Of a stretch of 34,838 nucleotides of DNA, positions 18,138 through 26,626 are shown one piece after another (position 1 is the stretch's first letter; each line of letters starts with the position of its first letter). The stretch covers positions 1 to 34,838 of the forward strand of contig NZ_JACSPV010000045.1 in NCBI RefSeq assembly GCF_014836955.1, in the 5' to 3' direction. The notes under the pieces were generated by a model, which searched no databases, was not told where the DNA came from, and saw only the letters and a program-made list of their open reading frames with translations. The position numbers and the translations under genes were made by a program. This stretch comes from Bacillus norwichensis (GTDB taxonomy: Bacteria > Bacillota > Bacilli > Bacillales > Bacillaceae_C).

Positions 18138-18166
18138 AAAAAAAAGAACCTCCAAAGTGGAGATTC
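18138..18166 (-). terminator. terminator after the DNA glycosylase gene
   Basis: On the minus strand a 9-bp stem (GAATCTCCA/TGGAGGTTC, with one G-T mismatch position) and 3-nt loop are followed by eight T. It starts 2 nt after the stop codon. Confidence 0.85.
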
Positions 18167-18168
18167 TT

Positions 18169-18759
18169 TCATCTCGAAACATATGAACTTCCCTTAATCC
18201 AAAAACGCCACGGGTAATGCCGCGCCTCCCCCGTATTCTGAATACCAATTCTTGTTCCCTGCTCAATTTCTTCCGGCGGACTTCCTTCACTGATGAATAG
18301 AGGCGGCTCATAAAACTTCCGACCATAATCCTCCATTGTGATCCCCATAGCCTTTGTCAATTTTCCCGGACCGTTCGTCAAATTTTTCTTTTGATCGACT
18401 GGACGTCTCTGTTTCATTAGATCAATTCCTTCAACAGGTTCTAACGCGCGGATTAGAACAGCTTCTGGTTCATCAATTCCTGCACTGACCACATTGATCA
18501 AACAATGGGTATGCATGGCATATGTATACACAAGGCCAGCTGTGCTGAACATGATTTCCGTCCGCTTTGTCCTCCGGTTACCATAGCTATGTGCGGCACG
18601 GTCATGCGGTCCTTTATAGGCTTCTGTTTCCACTATCATGCCCGCAGCCAGCCCTTCCTCTGTCTCCTTTACAAGAAGACCCCCTAAGAGTGATCGAGCC
18701 AATTCAAGAGTCGGCTGTTGAAAAAAATCTTTAGTAAGAGGCTTAAATGAATCATTCAT
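18169..18759 (-). CDS. 3-methyladenine DNA glycosylase (AAG/MPG family)
   Basis: This DNA-repair enzyme excises alkylated and deaminated purines. The family core is clear: LARSLLGGLLV, the catalytic glutamate in IVETEAYKGPHDRAAHS, the RTEIMFSTAGLVYTYAMH beta-strand region, VLIRALEP and NGPGKLTKAMGI. I prefer ATG at 18759 (196 aa), preceded by GGTGTGG, over GTG at 18768. It ends a three-gene minus-strand group with the small membrane protein and the alpha/beta hydrolase, and a strong terminator follows at once. Confidence 0.93.
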   Translation of the reverse strand: MNDSFKPLTKDFFQQPTLELARSLLGGLLVKETEEGLAAGMIVETEAYKGPHDRAAHSYGNRRTKRTEIMFSTAGLVYTYAMHTHCLINVVSAGIDEPEAVLIRALEPVEGIDLMKQRRPVDQKKNLTNGPGKLTKAMGITMEDYGRKFYEPPLFISEGSPPEEIEQGTRIGIQNTGEARHYPWRFWIKGSSYVSR

Positions 18760-18786
18760 GACAACCACACCAATTTCTTTAAAGTT

Positions 18787-19056
18787 TTAATCTAATTCAT
18801 TCAGATAAATATCACTAATCTTTTTTATTTTATTTTTTTCTGCATCATATTCGTATATTTCCATATACTCTCCATCTATAATCATTCCAAAACGTCCATC
18901 ACCTAATTGGATCACGTTTTGTTGCGGGGCACCTTCAAAATCATCATCTGGATAGTTCACACTGACATCCGAGTTACCACCGCTTATCAAGGTGACAATC
19001 ACCAAAAAAATCAATGTAATCCGGATTCTTCTTAGTTCCCTTGCCTGTTCTTCCAA
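18787..19056 (-). CDS. hypothetical small membrane protein
   Basis: An 89-aa protein I do not recognise. It starts with a charged arginine-rich segment (EEQARELRRIR), then one membrane helix (about residues 13-27, ITLIFLVIVTLISGG), then an acidic tail of about 60 aa predicted outside the cell. The only start available is TTG at 19056, because an in-frame stop lies 9 nt upstream; GAGTGA is a weak ribosome site. It lies 18 nt after the hydrolase gene and 27 nt before the glycosylase gene, so co-transcription is likely. Confidence 0.6.
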   Translation of the reverse strand: MEEQARELRRIRITLIFLVIVTLISGGNSDVSVNYPDDDFEGAPQQNVIQLGDGRFGMIIDGEYMEIYEYDAEKNKIKKISDIYLNELD

Positions 19057-19074
19057 ACACGTTCACTCATTTCT

Positions 19075-20043
19075 TTATTTTTTCACTCCTGCCAGCGCAT
19101 CATCTAAAAACCCTTTGACCTCTTCAACGTATTCTTTAGAATTTTGCTCAAAGGATTTGACATGGCCCTCTCCTTCTGTCAACCACAGAGTGAAATGCTT
19201 CGGATCTTTCTTCACCATCATTTCGCTTTCTGTATAAGGTATGGATTCATCACCTTTATTATGGATAAAAAGAATAGGCCTTGGTGATATTTTATCCAGT
19301 ACACTGATCGGGCTTGCCTCTTTCAAATCAATATCAGCCATCATTGGTATGATGGTCAATATTAAAGGCGTGAATGGAAAATTCGGCAAATCCGTCCATA
19401 CCGGCATGTTGACCTTTAAATAATCATGAAGGTCACTAAAAGGACTGTCAGCAACAACTGCAATGACATCTTCCGAATCAGCTGCGGCCAAAATTGAAGT
19501 GGAGGCTCCCATTGATATTCCCAATAATCCAACAGGTTCTTTATAATTTGCAGTCGTCCAGTCAACTGCTCCGAGTAAATCAAGTTTTTCTTTTACTCCG
19601 ACCGTTGTCATCTCTCCCTCCGATTGCCCAGCATAGCGAAAATCGAACATGATGACACGATAGCCGTCAGCTAATAAGTTGCTCGCAAGCGGCAGAAACG
19701 GAATATTCTCTTCATAGCGATTCCCTTTGTACCCATGGGCAAAAATCACATTCATTTTCGCCGGAACAGGCGGTTCAAGCACCCATCCGGAAAGCTTTGT
19801 CTCTTTGTCTTTGCTCATAAACTCAATATCTTTATAAGCCATTTCATAATCGCTTGGCAGAACCTCAATCTCTTTTTTCTCAGGCTTTGTCAAATTCGTC
19901 CCTACATATACGGAAATTCCGATACAGGTGGCAAAGGCTAACAAAATGACGATGATTCCAGCAGTCCATACGATTTTCTTATTGATCCATCTACCCGGCC
20001 TCTTCCCGGTGACAGGCGAGCTGTTCATTGGTTCCAGCATCAT
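19075..20043 (-). CDS. membrane-anchored alpha/beta hydrolase
   Basis: A 322-aa protein with one N-terminal membrane helix (about residues 24-45, WTAGIIVILLAFATCIGISVY) and an external alpha/beta-hydrolase domain. The catalytic triad is visible: nucleophile Ser in GISMGAS, acid Asp in HNKGDESIP and His in GEGHVKSF. An oxyanion-hole HGYKGN is also present. It resembles the YqkD/BAAT-like hydrolases of Bacillus, whose substrates are not established. I chose the second of two candidate ATGs (20043) because AGGAGG lies 6 nt upstream of it and would otherwise be inside the gene. Divergent from hom. Confidence 0.85.
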   Translation of the reverse strand: MMLEPMNSSPVTGKRPGRWINKKIVWTAGIIVILLAFATCIGISVYVGTNLTKPEKKEIEVLPSDYEMAYKDIEFMSKDKETKLSGWVLEPPVPAKMNVIFAHGYKGNRYEENIPFLPLASNLLADGYRVIMFDFRYAGQSEGEMTTVGVKEKLDLLGAVDWTTANYKEPVGLLGISMGASTSILAAADSEDVIAVVADSPFSDLHDYLKVNMPVWTDLPNFPFTPLILTIIPMMADIDLKEASPISVLDKISPRPILFIHNKGDESIPYTESEMMVKKDPKHFTLWLTEGEGHVKSFEQNSKEYVEEVKGFLDDALAGVKK

Positions 20044-20156
20044 CGGACTCCTCCTCATGTTTAGCGTCTAACACATAATATTTCGAGAAAAATATTTGAA
20101 TTCCTTTTCTCCTTGTCACATTCTTGTCAAAAGCAGCAAATAGACTTTAAAAAACC

Positions 20157-20185
20157 TTGACTTTTAACGCCACAATGTCTACTAT
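20157..20185 (+). promoter_or_regulatory. sigma-A-type promoter of the threonine operon
   Basis: TTGACT (20157-20162), 17-nt spacer and TACTAT (20180-20185), with a further TATA just downstream. The hom start is about 50 nt on. The leader is too short for a T-box or attenuator, so control is presumably at initiation. Confidence 0.65.
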
Positions 20186-20234
20186 ATAAAAACAAATGTA
20201 CTTTATAGATAGACAGAAAGGTGAGGAATTTGTA

Positions 20235-21539
20235 ATGAAGAAAGACTATGTATCTATCGGATTATTAGGTTTAGGAACTGTTGGTTCCGGTGTCGTTCAG
20301 TTGGTTAAAAATCACCAAGATGAGCTGGTTCATCAACTCGGCTGCGGCGTCAAAGTGAAAAGCATTCTTGTACGGAACACGGAAAAAGAAAGAGATATTC
20401 AAATCGGTCAGACACTCCTCACCTCCAACCCAGATGATGTGCTCCAGGACCCAGAAATCGACCTTGTCGTTGAAGTGATGGGCGGAATTGAAGAAGCTAA
20501 AGAACATATCACCAAGGCCATCCAGGCCAAAAAGAATGTTGTTACAGCGAATAAAGATCTGATTGCACTCCATGGACCCGAATTGCAAAAATCTGCCGTA
20601 GAAAACGGCGTTGATCTGTTTTATGAAGCAAGCGTCGGCGGCGGTATCCCAATCTTACGGGGGTTAACCGAAGGTTTGGTATCAGACCGTCTGAAAAAAG
20701 TGATGGGTATTGTTAACGGTACTACAAATTATATCTTAACTAAAATGGAAGAGGAAGGTCAGTCTTATGAGACTGCATTAAAAAAGGCACAGGAGCTTGG
20801 ATTTGCCGAAGCTGACCCGACTGCAGATGTAGAAGGATTAGATGCAGCCAGAAAAATGGCGATCCTTGCAAGACTTGCTTTTTCTACAAGTGTAGCGCTT
20901 GATGATGTCGAGATAGAAGGTATCAGCAAGCTATCCCTTGAGGATCTGCATTACGGACAAAAGCTTGGCTATTCTATGAAACTAATCGGTTTTGCCCAGG
21001 TGGATGACCATAAAGTGGAAGTGACTGTTCAACCGACATTTTTATCCAAGAGCCATCCGCTTTCCTCTGTCAAAAACGAATATAATGCTATCTATGTGCA
21101 AGGTGAAGCAGTCGGTGAAACAATGTTCTACGGACCAGGTGCAGGAAGCTTACCAACTGCAACCGCAGTGATGGCTGACGTTGTAGCCGTCATTAAAAAC
21201 CTGCTTCTAGGTGTTAATGGAAAAAGCGCTGTAGCCCCAAGATATGAAAGTGTGTTAAAATCTCCTAAGGAGCGTTTTGGACAATTCTATTTCAGGCTTC
21301 ATTTGGCAGACGAAGTTGGGGCATTTTCACAAATCACCACTTTGTTTAACGAGTTGGGGATTAGTTTTGAAAAAATCCTGCAAACTCCACTCAACAAAGG
21401 GGAATTGGCTGAAATCATCATTGTTACACACACAGTTTCCTTGGAGAACTTCCAAGAGGCCTTAATGAAGCTTAGAGATTTGTCAGTTGTAAAAGACGTA
21501 ATCAGTTATTATCGTGTAGAGGGGAATGGAGAAAAATGA
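20235..21539 (+). CDS. hom: homoserine dehydrogenase
   Basis: Reduces aspartate semialdehyde to homoserine, the branch point to threonine and methionine. The N-terminal dinucleotide fold shows [13 protein letters not shown], followed by [14 protein letters not shown] and the catalytic segment [18 protein letters not shown] and [18 protein letters not shown]-terminal ACT domain (about residues 350-430, [17 protein letters not shown]) provides threonine feedback. I chose ATG at 20235 (434 aa) because AGGTGAGG is properly placed; the frame extends 13 codons upstream. It overlaps thrC by 4 nt. Confidence 0.96.
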   Translation: MKKDYVSIGLLGLGTVGSGVVQLVKNHQDELVHQLGCGVKVKSILVRNTEKERDIQIGQTLLTSNPDDVLQDPEIDLVVEVMGGIEEAKEHITKAIQAKKNVVTANKDLIALHGPELQKSAVENGVDLFYEASVGGGIPILRGLTEGLVSDRLKKVMGIVNGTTNYILTKMEEEGQSYETALKKAQELGFAEADPTADVEGLDAARKMAILARLAFSTSVALDDVEIEGISKLSLEDLHYGQKLGYSMKLIGFAQVDDHKVEVTVQPTFLSKSHPLSSVKNEYNAIYVQGEAVGETMFYGPGAGSLPTATAVMADVVAVIKNLLLGVNGKSAVAPRYESVLKSPKERFGQFYFRLHLADEVGAFSQITTLFNELGISFEKILQTPLNKGELAEIIIVTHTVSLENFQEALMKLRDLSVVKDVISYYRVEGNGEK

Positions 21540-22597
21540 ACTGGCCGGGCCTGATCTCGCATTATCAATCTTATTTGCCTGTGACAGAAAAAACACCTAG
21601 ATTAACACTTCAGGAAGGTAATACTCCTTTAGTACATCTGGCCCATTTATCTGAAGAATTGGGAATTGAGCTGTACGCAAAAGTTGAAGGAGCCAACCCT
21701 ACTGGATCATTTAAAGATCGTGGAATGGTTATGGCTGTTGCAAAAGCTGTTGAGGATGGAAGCAAATCAATCATTTGTGCCTCAACTGGAAATACATCTG
21801 CTGCCGCTGCGGCTTATGCAGCCAAAGCTGGAATCAGAGCAATCATCGTTATTCCAAACGGAAAAGTTGCTCTTGGTAAATTGGCGCAGGCAATGATGTA
21901 CGGAGCGGAAATCGTTGAAATAGAAGGCAACTTTGATGAAGCTTTAACAATGGTTCGTAAAGTCAGTGAAACAGCACCTGTTACACTCGTTAACTCTGTC
22001 AATCCTTACAGGATTGAAGGACAGAAAACTGCTGCATTTGAAATTTGCGACCAGCTTGGCACTGCACCAGATATTTTGGCCATTCCTGTGGGAAATGCCG
22101 GAAACATCAGTGCTTATTGGAAAGGTTTCAAGGAATATAACGAAGAGAATCAAACTGGCCTTCCTAAAATGTTCGGTTTTGAAGCCGAAGGAGCCGCGGC
22201 AATTGTAAAAGGTGAACCGATCGCTCAACCTGAAACAGTGGCAACTGCTATCCGAATCGGAAATCCTGCCAGCTGGAATCTTGCGGTTGCAGCAAGAGAT
22301 GAATCCGAAGGAAAAATCGAGTCCGTGACTGATGAAGAAATTTTAGAGGCTTTTCAGCTGATTGCTCGCAGAGAAGGCGTGTTCGCCGAACCAGGATCAT
22401 GCGCTTCGATTGCCGGAGTATTACAGCAGGTGAAAAACGGCAATATCAAAAAAGGAAGCAAGGTCGTTGCAGTACTAACAGGCAATGGATTGAAAGATCC
22501 GCAAACTGCCATTTCTCAAATTGAGTACAATCCTGTTGTTCTTCCAAATGATGAAAATGTCATTATAGACTATATTAAAGGCGTGGTTAATGAATGA
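21536..22597 (+). CDS. thrC: threonine synthase
   Basis: A PLP enzyme of fold type II that converts O-phosphohomoserine to threonine. The PLP lysine is K60 in [12 protein letters not shown], the substrate loop is SSTGNTS-like ([10 protein letters not shown]), and the phosphate-binding glycine loop is [14 protein letters not shown]. The 353 aa length is that of the short bacterial form. ATGA overlaps join it to hom upstream and thrB downstream, giving the Bacillus order hom-thrC-thrB. Confidence 0.97.
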   Translation: MNWPGLISHYQSYLPVTEKTPRLTLQEGNTPLVHLAHLSEELGIELYAKVEGANPTGSFKDRGMVMAVAKAVEDGSKSIICASTGNTSAAAAAYAAKAGIRAIIVIPNGKVALGKLAQAMMYGAEIVEIEGNFDEALTMVRKVSETAPVTLVNSVNPYRIEGQKTAAFEICDQLGTAPDILAIPVGNAGNISAYWKGFKEYNEENQTGLPKMFGFEAEGAAAIVKGEPIAQPETVATAIRIGNPASWNLAVAARDESEGKIESVTDEEILEAFQLIARREGVFAEPGSCASIAGVLQQVKNGNIKKGSKVVAVLTGNGLKDPQTAISQIEYNPVVLPNDENVIIDYIKGVVNE

Positions 22598-23505
22598 ACG
22601 GCTTCACTATCACTGTTCCGGCAAGCACCGCGAATATCGGCCCAGGGTTCGATTCTGTCGGATTGTCTCTGAACCGTTATTTGACATTGCACGTGCAAAG
22701 CAGTGATGAATGGGTATTTGAGCATCGCTCAAAGCATCTCCCTTCAGCAGGGGCGGCACAAGATCACTTTATTTGCCAAATAGCAAAAAGGATGGCTGCG
22801 GAATGTGAGGCCGTCCTTCCTCCTTGTAATGTGGTAGTTGAAAGTGAAATCCCATTAGCTCGCGGCATGGGAAGCAGTGCTTCCGCAGTTGTGGCTGGTA
22901 TTGAACTGGCCAACCAGCTTTGCCGGCTGGAACTAGATCAAGAGCAAAAATTAGAATGGGCCACAAAATTTGAAGGCCATCCGGATAATGTCGCTCCCGC
23001 TTTACTCGGTGGTTTAATTGTCACTGCAGAAACAAAGCAGACAGACAAAGTGGATTATATTCAAACGGACGAACTCGATTTAGATCTTGTCCTGTATATT
23101 CCAAACTTCGAATTGAAGACAGAAACTGCCCGCAAAGTCCTGCCTGAAACATTCGATCGCGCAGAAGCTACTGCTGCAAGCGGTATCGGAAATGTCATGA
23201 TTGCCGGATTACTCTCTGGCAACTATGAACTGGCAGGCCGAATGATGGAAGCTGATCTCTTTCACGAGCCATATCGCGCTTCCTTAATTCCAAACTATGA
23301 AAAAATTCGTCAGGCTGCCAACGAAATGGGAGCTTTCGGGACAGTCATAAGCGGTGCGGGACCGACAATGATTTCGTTTGCCCCTAAAGGAACCGGGAAA
23401 TCAATCGTAAAGGGAATGCAGGCAATACTGCCGGACTATTCCGTTGAATTGATGGAGGCAGATCGAAACGGTCTTCGTGTTGAGGAACTGCAGATTCAGA
23501 AATAA
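22594..23505 (+). CDS. thrB: homoserine kinase
   Basis: A GHMP-family kinase that phosphorylates homoserine for ThrC. Motif 1 is [18 protein letters not shown], the phosphate-binding motif 2 is [16 protein letters not shown], and motif 3 is [14 protein letters not shown]. The 303 aa length is standard. It is the last gene of the operon, followed within 6 nt by a very strong terminator. Confidence 0.97.
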   Translation: MNGFTITVPASTANIGPGFDSVGLSLNRYLTLHVQSSDEWVFEHRSKHLPSAGAAQDHFICQIAKRMAAECEAVLPPCNVVVESEIPLARGMGSSASAVVAGIELANQLCRLELDQEQKLEWATKFEGHPDNVAPALLGGLIVTAETKQTDKVDYIQTDELDLDLVLYIPNFELKTETARKVLPETFDRAEATAASGIGNVMIAGLLSGNYELAGRMMEADLFHEPYRASLIPNYEKIRQAANEMGAFGTVISGAGPTMISFAPKGTGKSIVKGMQAILPDYSVELMEADRNGLRVEELQIQK

Positions 23506-23510
23506 AAGCT

Positions 23511-23546
23511 ACGGTCCAAGTGATGAGCATCACTTGGACCGTTTTT
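23511..23546 (+). terminator. terminator of the hom-thrC-thrB operon
   Basis: A 14-bp perfect stem (CGGTCCAAGTGATG/CATCACTTGGACCG) with a 2-nt gap between the arms, so the real loop is larger after melting, followed by TTTTT. Confidence 0.92.
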
Positions 23547-23567
23547 CGTATAGGAAACAAACGAAAT

Positions 23568-23711
23568 GGAATTATTGTGCGAAAACAGGATTAGCGTGCG
23601 AACTCTGGAATTATCGTGCGAAAATCAAGATTATCGTGCGAACTCCGGGATTAGCGTGCGAAAACAGGATTAACCGTTCGCAGCCCCCAGATCATCGAGC
23701 GAAGACAGCTA
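23568..23711. repeat. tandem ~20-bp repeats with ATTATCGTGCGAA core
   Basis: About seven consecutive units of 19-22 bp share the core ATTATCGTGCGAA or ATTAGCGTGCGAA, alternating in their tails between AACA(GG) and CTC(YGG). The last two units are worn (AACCGTTCGCAG, CATCGAGCGAAG). The array lies between the thr terminator and the tRNA promoter. Confidence 0.8.
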
Positions 23712-23762
23712 ATTATTTCTTTCACAGTATACGGCCTTAAAGCGTTGATTAAGAAAAACCTC

Positions 23763-23791
23763 TTGAAAAATTGATCCACATATATTAATAT
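23763..23791 (+). promoter_or_regulatory. promoter for the tRNA pair
   Basis: TTGAAA (23763-23768), 17-nt spacer and TAATAT (23786-23791) sit 20 nt before the first tRNA, a typical stable-RNA arrangement. Confidence 0.6.
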
Positions 23792-23810
23792 TTTCTTATC
23801 ATTTTTCTAT

Positions 23811-23883
23811 GCTGGTGTAGCACAGCTGATAGTGCACGTCACTCGTAATGACGGGGTCGCAGGTTCAAATCCTGTCACCAGCA
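23811..23883 (+). tRNA. tRNA-Thr (anticodon CGT)
   Basis: A 73-nt cloverleaf. Acceptor arms GCTGGTG and CACCAGC pair fully, with discriminator A. The anticodon stem CGTCA/TGACG holds the loop CTCGTAA with anticodon CGT, reading ACG. The T-arm contains GGTTCAAAT. CCA is not encoded. Confidence 0.95.
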
Positions 23884-23923
23884 TTTGATTAAATGATTAT
23901 GATGCAATAATCTTTTTCTATTT

Positions 23924-24013
23924 GGAGAAGTACCCAAGCCCGGCTGAAGGGGATGCACTCGAAATGCATTAGGGCGGGCAACCGCCGCGTGGGTTCGAAT
24001 CCCACCTTCTCCG
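23924..24013 (+). tRNA. tRNA-Ser (anticodon CGA)
   Basis: A 90-nt class II tRNA. Acceptor arms GGAGAAG and CTTCTCC pair, with discriminator G. The anticodon stem ATGCA/TGCAT holds CTCGAAA with anticodon CGA, reading UCG. A long variable arm (GGGCGGGCAACCGCCG region) identifies serine. It lies 40 nt after the tRNA-Thr and is probably in one transcript with it. Confidence 0.95.
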
Positions 24014-24305
24014 TTATTTCAAAGTCAAAAGCGCCTGTTAAGCTCGAGAATCTTAGGCGCAATAATGAGTAGGAAGTGTTAATGTGATTGGCGACCAGTT
24101 CGAGATATGCGCTACATTCTTGGACTTTCCGACAGCGGCACACAATCGGACAAATTCGGCGGCCTACGTCACTGTACATCAGAGGCCTAGACGAAGTATC
24201 CAGTCTCTTCGGTTGCAATTGCACTTTCAGTTGAGCCTAGTTTGACTTATCACACAGTCTGGACTAGATCCTATTATAAGATCGATTGTTTTACGATTCC
24301 CCCAA
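24014..24305. other. intergenic region after tRNAs
   Basis: No gene is supported. A hairpin at 24031-24060 (GCGCCTGTTAAG with CTTAGGCGC) follows the tRNA-Ser, but no T-run comes after it. The minus-strand reading frame running through the tRNA-Ser is an antisense artefact. Confidence 0.55.
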
Positions 24306-24348
24306 CAAAAAAAGGAACGTCCATGCTCATTCACATGGACGTTCCTTT
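24306..24348 (-). terminator. terminator of the lipoprotein/two-component operon
   Basis: A 15-bp perfect stem (AAAGGAACGTCCATG/CATGGACGTTCCTTT) with an 8-nt loop, followed on the minus strand by a T-tract, 3 nt past the stop codon. Confidence 0.92.
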
Positions 24349-24351
24349 CTG

Positions 24352-25137
24352 TTATTTTACCTCAATTTCATGTTCTTCATGCTCATGCAAGCCTTCGTCA
24401 TTCTCCACATGCACTTGAACTTTGTATGTCCCAGACTCTTTAAATTCATAATGTCCGGTGTATTCTCCAGTTTTGGACTCCTTCGCATCCACAAATTCAT
24501 GTTTATCAGAGCCATCATTCCAAATTTCAAAGCGCACACGTGCTGCTTCCATAGGTTTGTTCTCAAGTTCAAGATGAGCCATAAGCTCGATTTTCTTTCC
24601 TGCTTCTACATTCTCTGGTTCCATGAAGTGCATACTGAAACCTTCTGTATCATGGTGCTCACCATGGTCATCTCCGTCATGTTGGTCATGCTCACTATGC
24701 TCTGCATGCTCCTCATGATCACCTTTTTCACCAGCAGCCCCTTCACCAACAGTGACTGTTTTTTTAGGCATGGTGTGTAATCCTCTTGCAGTTACGTGAA
24801 CCTGAACAATATACACGCCGTCGGTATCAAAAGACTTCTCTGCTTCGTATGTGCCGTCTTTGTTATTTTTCGATTTGATCATTTCACTGTCTGCTTTATT
24901 TTCTTCTTCCCAGACTTCAAATTCTACTTCGTCGGCATCTGCCACTTTTTCATCACCTTGTGTTACGGTCACTTTAAAAGGCACAGCTTCACCAGCATTT
25001 GCTGTCTCCTGCACTTCCAACTCAGCCTCAATAGACTGAGGAACAGCGTCTTCTTTTACTTCATTTCCAGTCTTTCCGCAGGCAGCCAGTACCAGAACAA
25101 ACAATCCAACCATAATAGGCCATAGTCTTTTTTTCAT
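24352..25137 (-). CDS. lipoprotein with two FixH/YtkA-like domains and a His-rich linker
   Basis: A 261-aa lipoprotein with signal peptide and lipobox LAAC (Cys at 20). Two similar beta-sandwich halves (about residues 40-130 and 170-260) each end in a DGTYEAEKSFDTDGVYIVQVHV- or TGEYTGHYEFKESGTYKVQVHV-type strand pair, as in the FixH/YtkA family. Between them, about 138-165, lies a stretch with nine or more His among Asp/Glu, able to bind metal ions. The C-terminus is again His/Glu-rich. ATG at 25137 follows GGAGGGGA. It lies 85 nt after the histidine kinase gene, same strand, with a strong terminator behind. Metal binding and a copper link are inference. Confidence 0.8.
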   Translation of the reverse strand: MKKRLWPIMVGLFVLVLAACGKTGNEVKEDAVPQSIEAELEVQETANAGEAVPFKVTVTQGDEKVADADEVEFEVWEEENKADSEMIKSKNNKDGTYEAEKSFDTDGVYIVQVHVTARGLHTMPKKTVTVGEGAAGEKGDHEEHAEHSEHDQHDGDDHGEHHDTEGFSMHFMEPENVEAGKKIELMAHLELENKPMEAARVRFEIWNDGSDKHEFVDAKESKTGEYTGHYEFKESGTYKVQVHVENDEGLHEHEEHEIEVK

Positions 25138-25222
25138 ATATTTCCCCTCCACAAACAAAAAATATTTCTATATTTCACTGTACACTCCTATTGTGAGAAA
25201 CTCGTGAAATCAGCGTAGCCAA

Positions 25223-26626
25223 TTATTGAAAAGTATCAGGAATAATTGGCAAGCTGATGTAAACAGTTGTACCCTTTCCGTATTCACTTTCAATATGAAA
25301 TGATCCGCCATGCAGCTTCGCCAAGCTTTCAACAATAGGGAGCCCCAATCCGGTTCCCCCTTCTTTCCTTGTTCTAGCCTTATTCACCCGGTAGAAGCGT
25401 TCCTTGATTTTTTTCAAATCTTCGGCAGGGATCCCCTGACCAGTATCTGTTATCGTAATCAGAGCTGCAGCTTCATCGTTCAATGTTAAAGAAACCGTTA
25501 TGGTTCCGTTCTTCTCAGTGTGCCTAATGGCATTGTCAAGTAAGTTCAAAAGCATCTGCTCCAAGCGGCCTTCATCCACTTCGGCAATCAAATCATAGTT
25601 CAACTTACACTCAAGATGAATCCCTTTCTGGAAAAGACGTTGTTTCACTTTTTCTATCGATTCCTCAATTGTTTGTGCCAACGGCGTAGGCATCTTATTC
25701 AAAGTGAATTCCTTAGATTCAAACTTCGCCAAATCTAACAAATCCTCAACTAAGCGCTCCATCCTAGCAGCCTCACGCAATATGATCCGATTGTATTTTT
25801 CTCTGTCTTCCGGCGCGGCTACCCCCGTCTGAACTGCCTCCGCATACCCTTTAATAAAACTTAGTGGTGTTCTGAGTTCGTGGGAAACATTTGCAAGAAA
25901 TTCTTTTTTCTTTTCATCTTCCTTTTGAATGGATTCTGCCATTTCATTAAATGTATGAGCAAGTTGGCCAATTTCATCATCAGGATAGTCGGCCACCCTT
26001 ACAGACAGATTGCCTCCCGACAAATCCTTGGCAGCAGTCTGCATCTCTTTCAATGGATGAATTGCCTTTTTTAACCACTTATTCCCCATTGTCAAAGCAA
26101 TAAGCAGAAATAGAATAGCACCGCCAAACCAATAAACAGAATAATGGAGTATCATTTCACTCAAATTAGCCAGCGGGTAATACAAGTAAATGACACCTTC
26201 CAGCCTTTTTTCATCTAAAAGAGGAATAATAACCGAAATGACATCGCGATCCAGACGCTCAACATGACCTTTTTTATAAACGGCTTCCCCCTTCAAAAGG
26301 GTTTCCCGATCCTCACCACTAATCAACGTTTGATAATCCACCTCAAATGGAAGGCACATGCTCAATTCACGTGGGTTTTTCACAGCAAAAGCTTCAAACT
26401 GAGACTTCTCCCCAAACCAGTTTACTTCATCTATAAAGGATTCCGTGACCGTCCCTCCATCATAAGAGTGAGCAAGACGTTTCCCGGTATCAAGCATTTC
26501 CGTTTTGAGGCTATTTACATACAACCTTTCATATAAGTAGTAGGAAAATAATGAAGCATACAAAGTGGACACCGTAAACGCAAGCAATAGGGCAATAGAC
26601 ATTTTTCTAGACAGACCTATTTTCAT
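25223..26626 (-). CDS. membrane sensor histidine kinase
   Basis: A 467-aa two-component sensor. TM1 is about residues 9-31 and TM2 about 163-182; between them lies an extracytoplasmic sensor region of about 130 aa without recognised motifs. HAMP is about 183-236, the HisKA box FLANVSHELRTPLSF has phospho-acceptor H249, and the HATPase domain has N box NLLDNAIRHT, G1 DTGQGIPAEDL and G2 GGTGLGLPIVE. The ATG overlaps the regulator stop (ATGA), so the pair is translationally coupled. The signal is unknown; the linked lipoproteins may report on envelope or metal state. Confidence 0.92.
   Translation of the reverse strand: MKIGLSRKMSIALLLAFTVSTLYASLFSYYLYERLYVNSLKTEMLDTGKRLAHSYDGGTVTESFIDEVNWFGEKSQFEAFAVKNPRELSMCLPFEVDYQTLISGEDRETLLKGEAVYKKGHVERLDRDVISVIIPLLDEKRLEGVIYLYYPLANLSEMILHYSVYWFGGAILFLLIALTMGNKWLKKAIHPLKEMQTAAKDLSGGNLSVRVADYPDDEIGQLAHTFNEMAESIQKEDEKKKEFLANVSHELRTPLSFIKGYAEAVQTGVAAPEDREKYNRIILREAARMERLVEDLLDLAKFESKEFTLNKMPTPLAQTIEESIEKVKQRLFQKGIHLECKLNYDLIAEVDEGRLEQMLLNLLDNAIRHTEKNGTITVSLTLNDEAAALITITDTGQGIPAEDLKKIKERFYRVNKARTRKEGGTGLGLPIVESLAKLHGGSFHIESEYGKGTTVYISLPIIPDTFQ

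Larger units (their letters stand above)
17629..18168. other. intergenic region with operator, tandem repeats and inverted repeat
   Basis: No credible gene lies in this 540-bp region. It holds the GntR operon promoter/operator (17650-17699), a degenerate 52-bp tandem repeat (about 17745-17900), an element with 11-bp inverted ends (18042-18137) and the terminator of the glycosylase operon. Confidence 0.7.

Noticed and set aside
23568-23711. CRISPR-like array
   Set aside because: The units of about 20 bp are contiguous with no unique spacers of 30 bp or so, and no cas genes are near.
23477-23740. 87-codon plus-strand ORF after thrB
   Set aside because: It runs through the thr terminator and the GTGCGAA repeats; its repetitive peptide simply reflects those repeats.
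23889-24224. 111-codon minus-strand ORF across tRNA-Ser
   Set aside because: Its middle is the antisense translation of the tRNA-Ser (the familiar GFEPTRRLPALMHFEC string), with no ribosome site; it is an artefact.
24286-24780. 164-codon plus-strand ORF opposite the His-rich lipoprotein
   Set aside because: It starts in the terminator and follows the reverse complement of the His/Glu-rich gene; the minus-strand gene has a signal peptide, lipobox and ribosome site.
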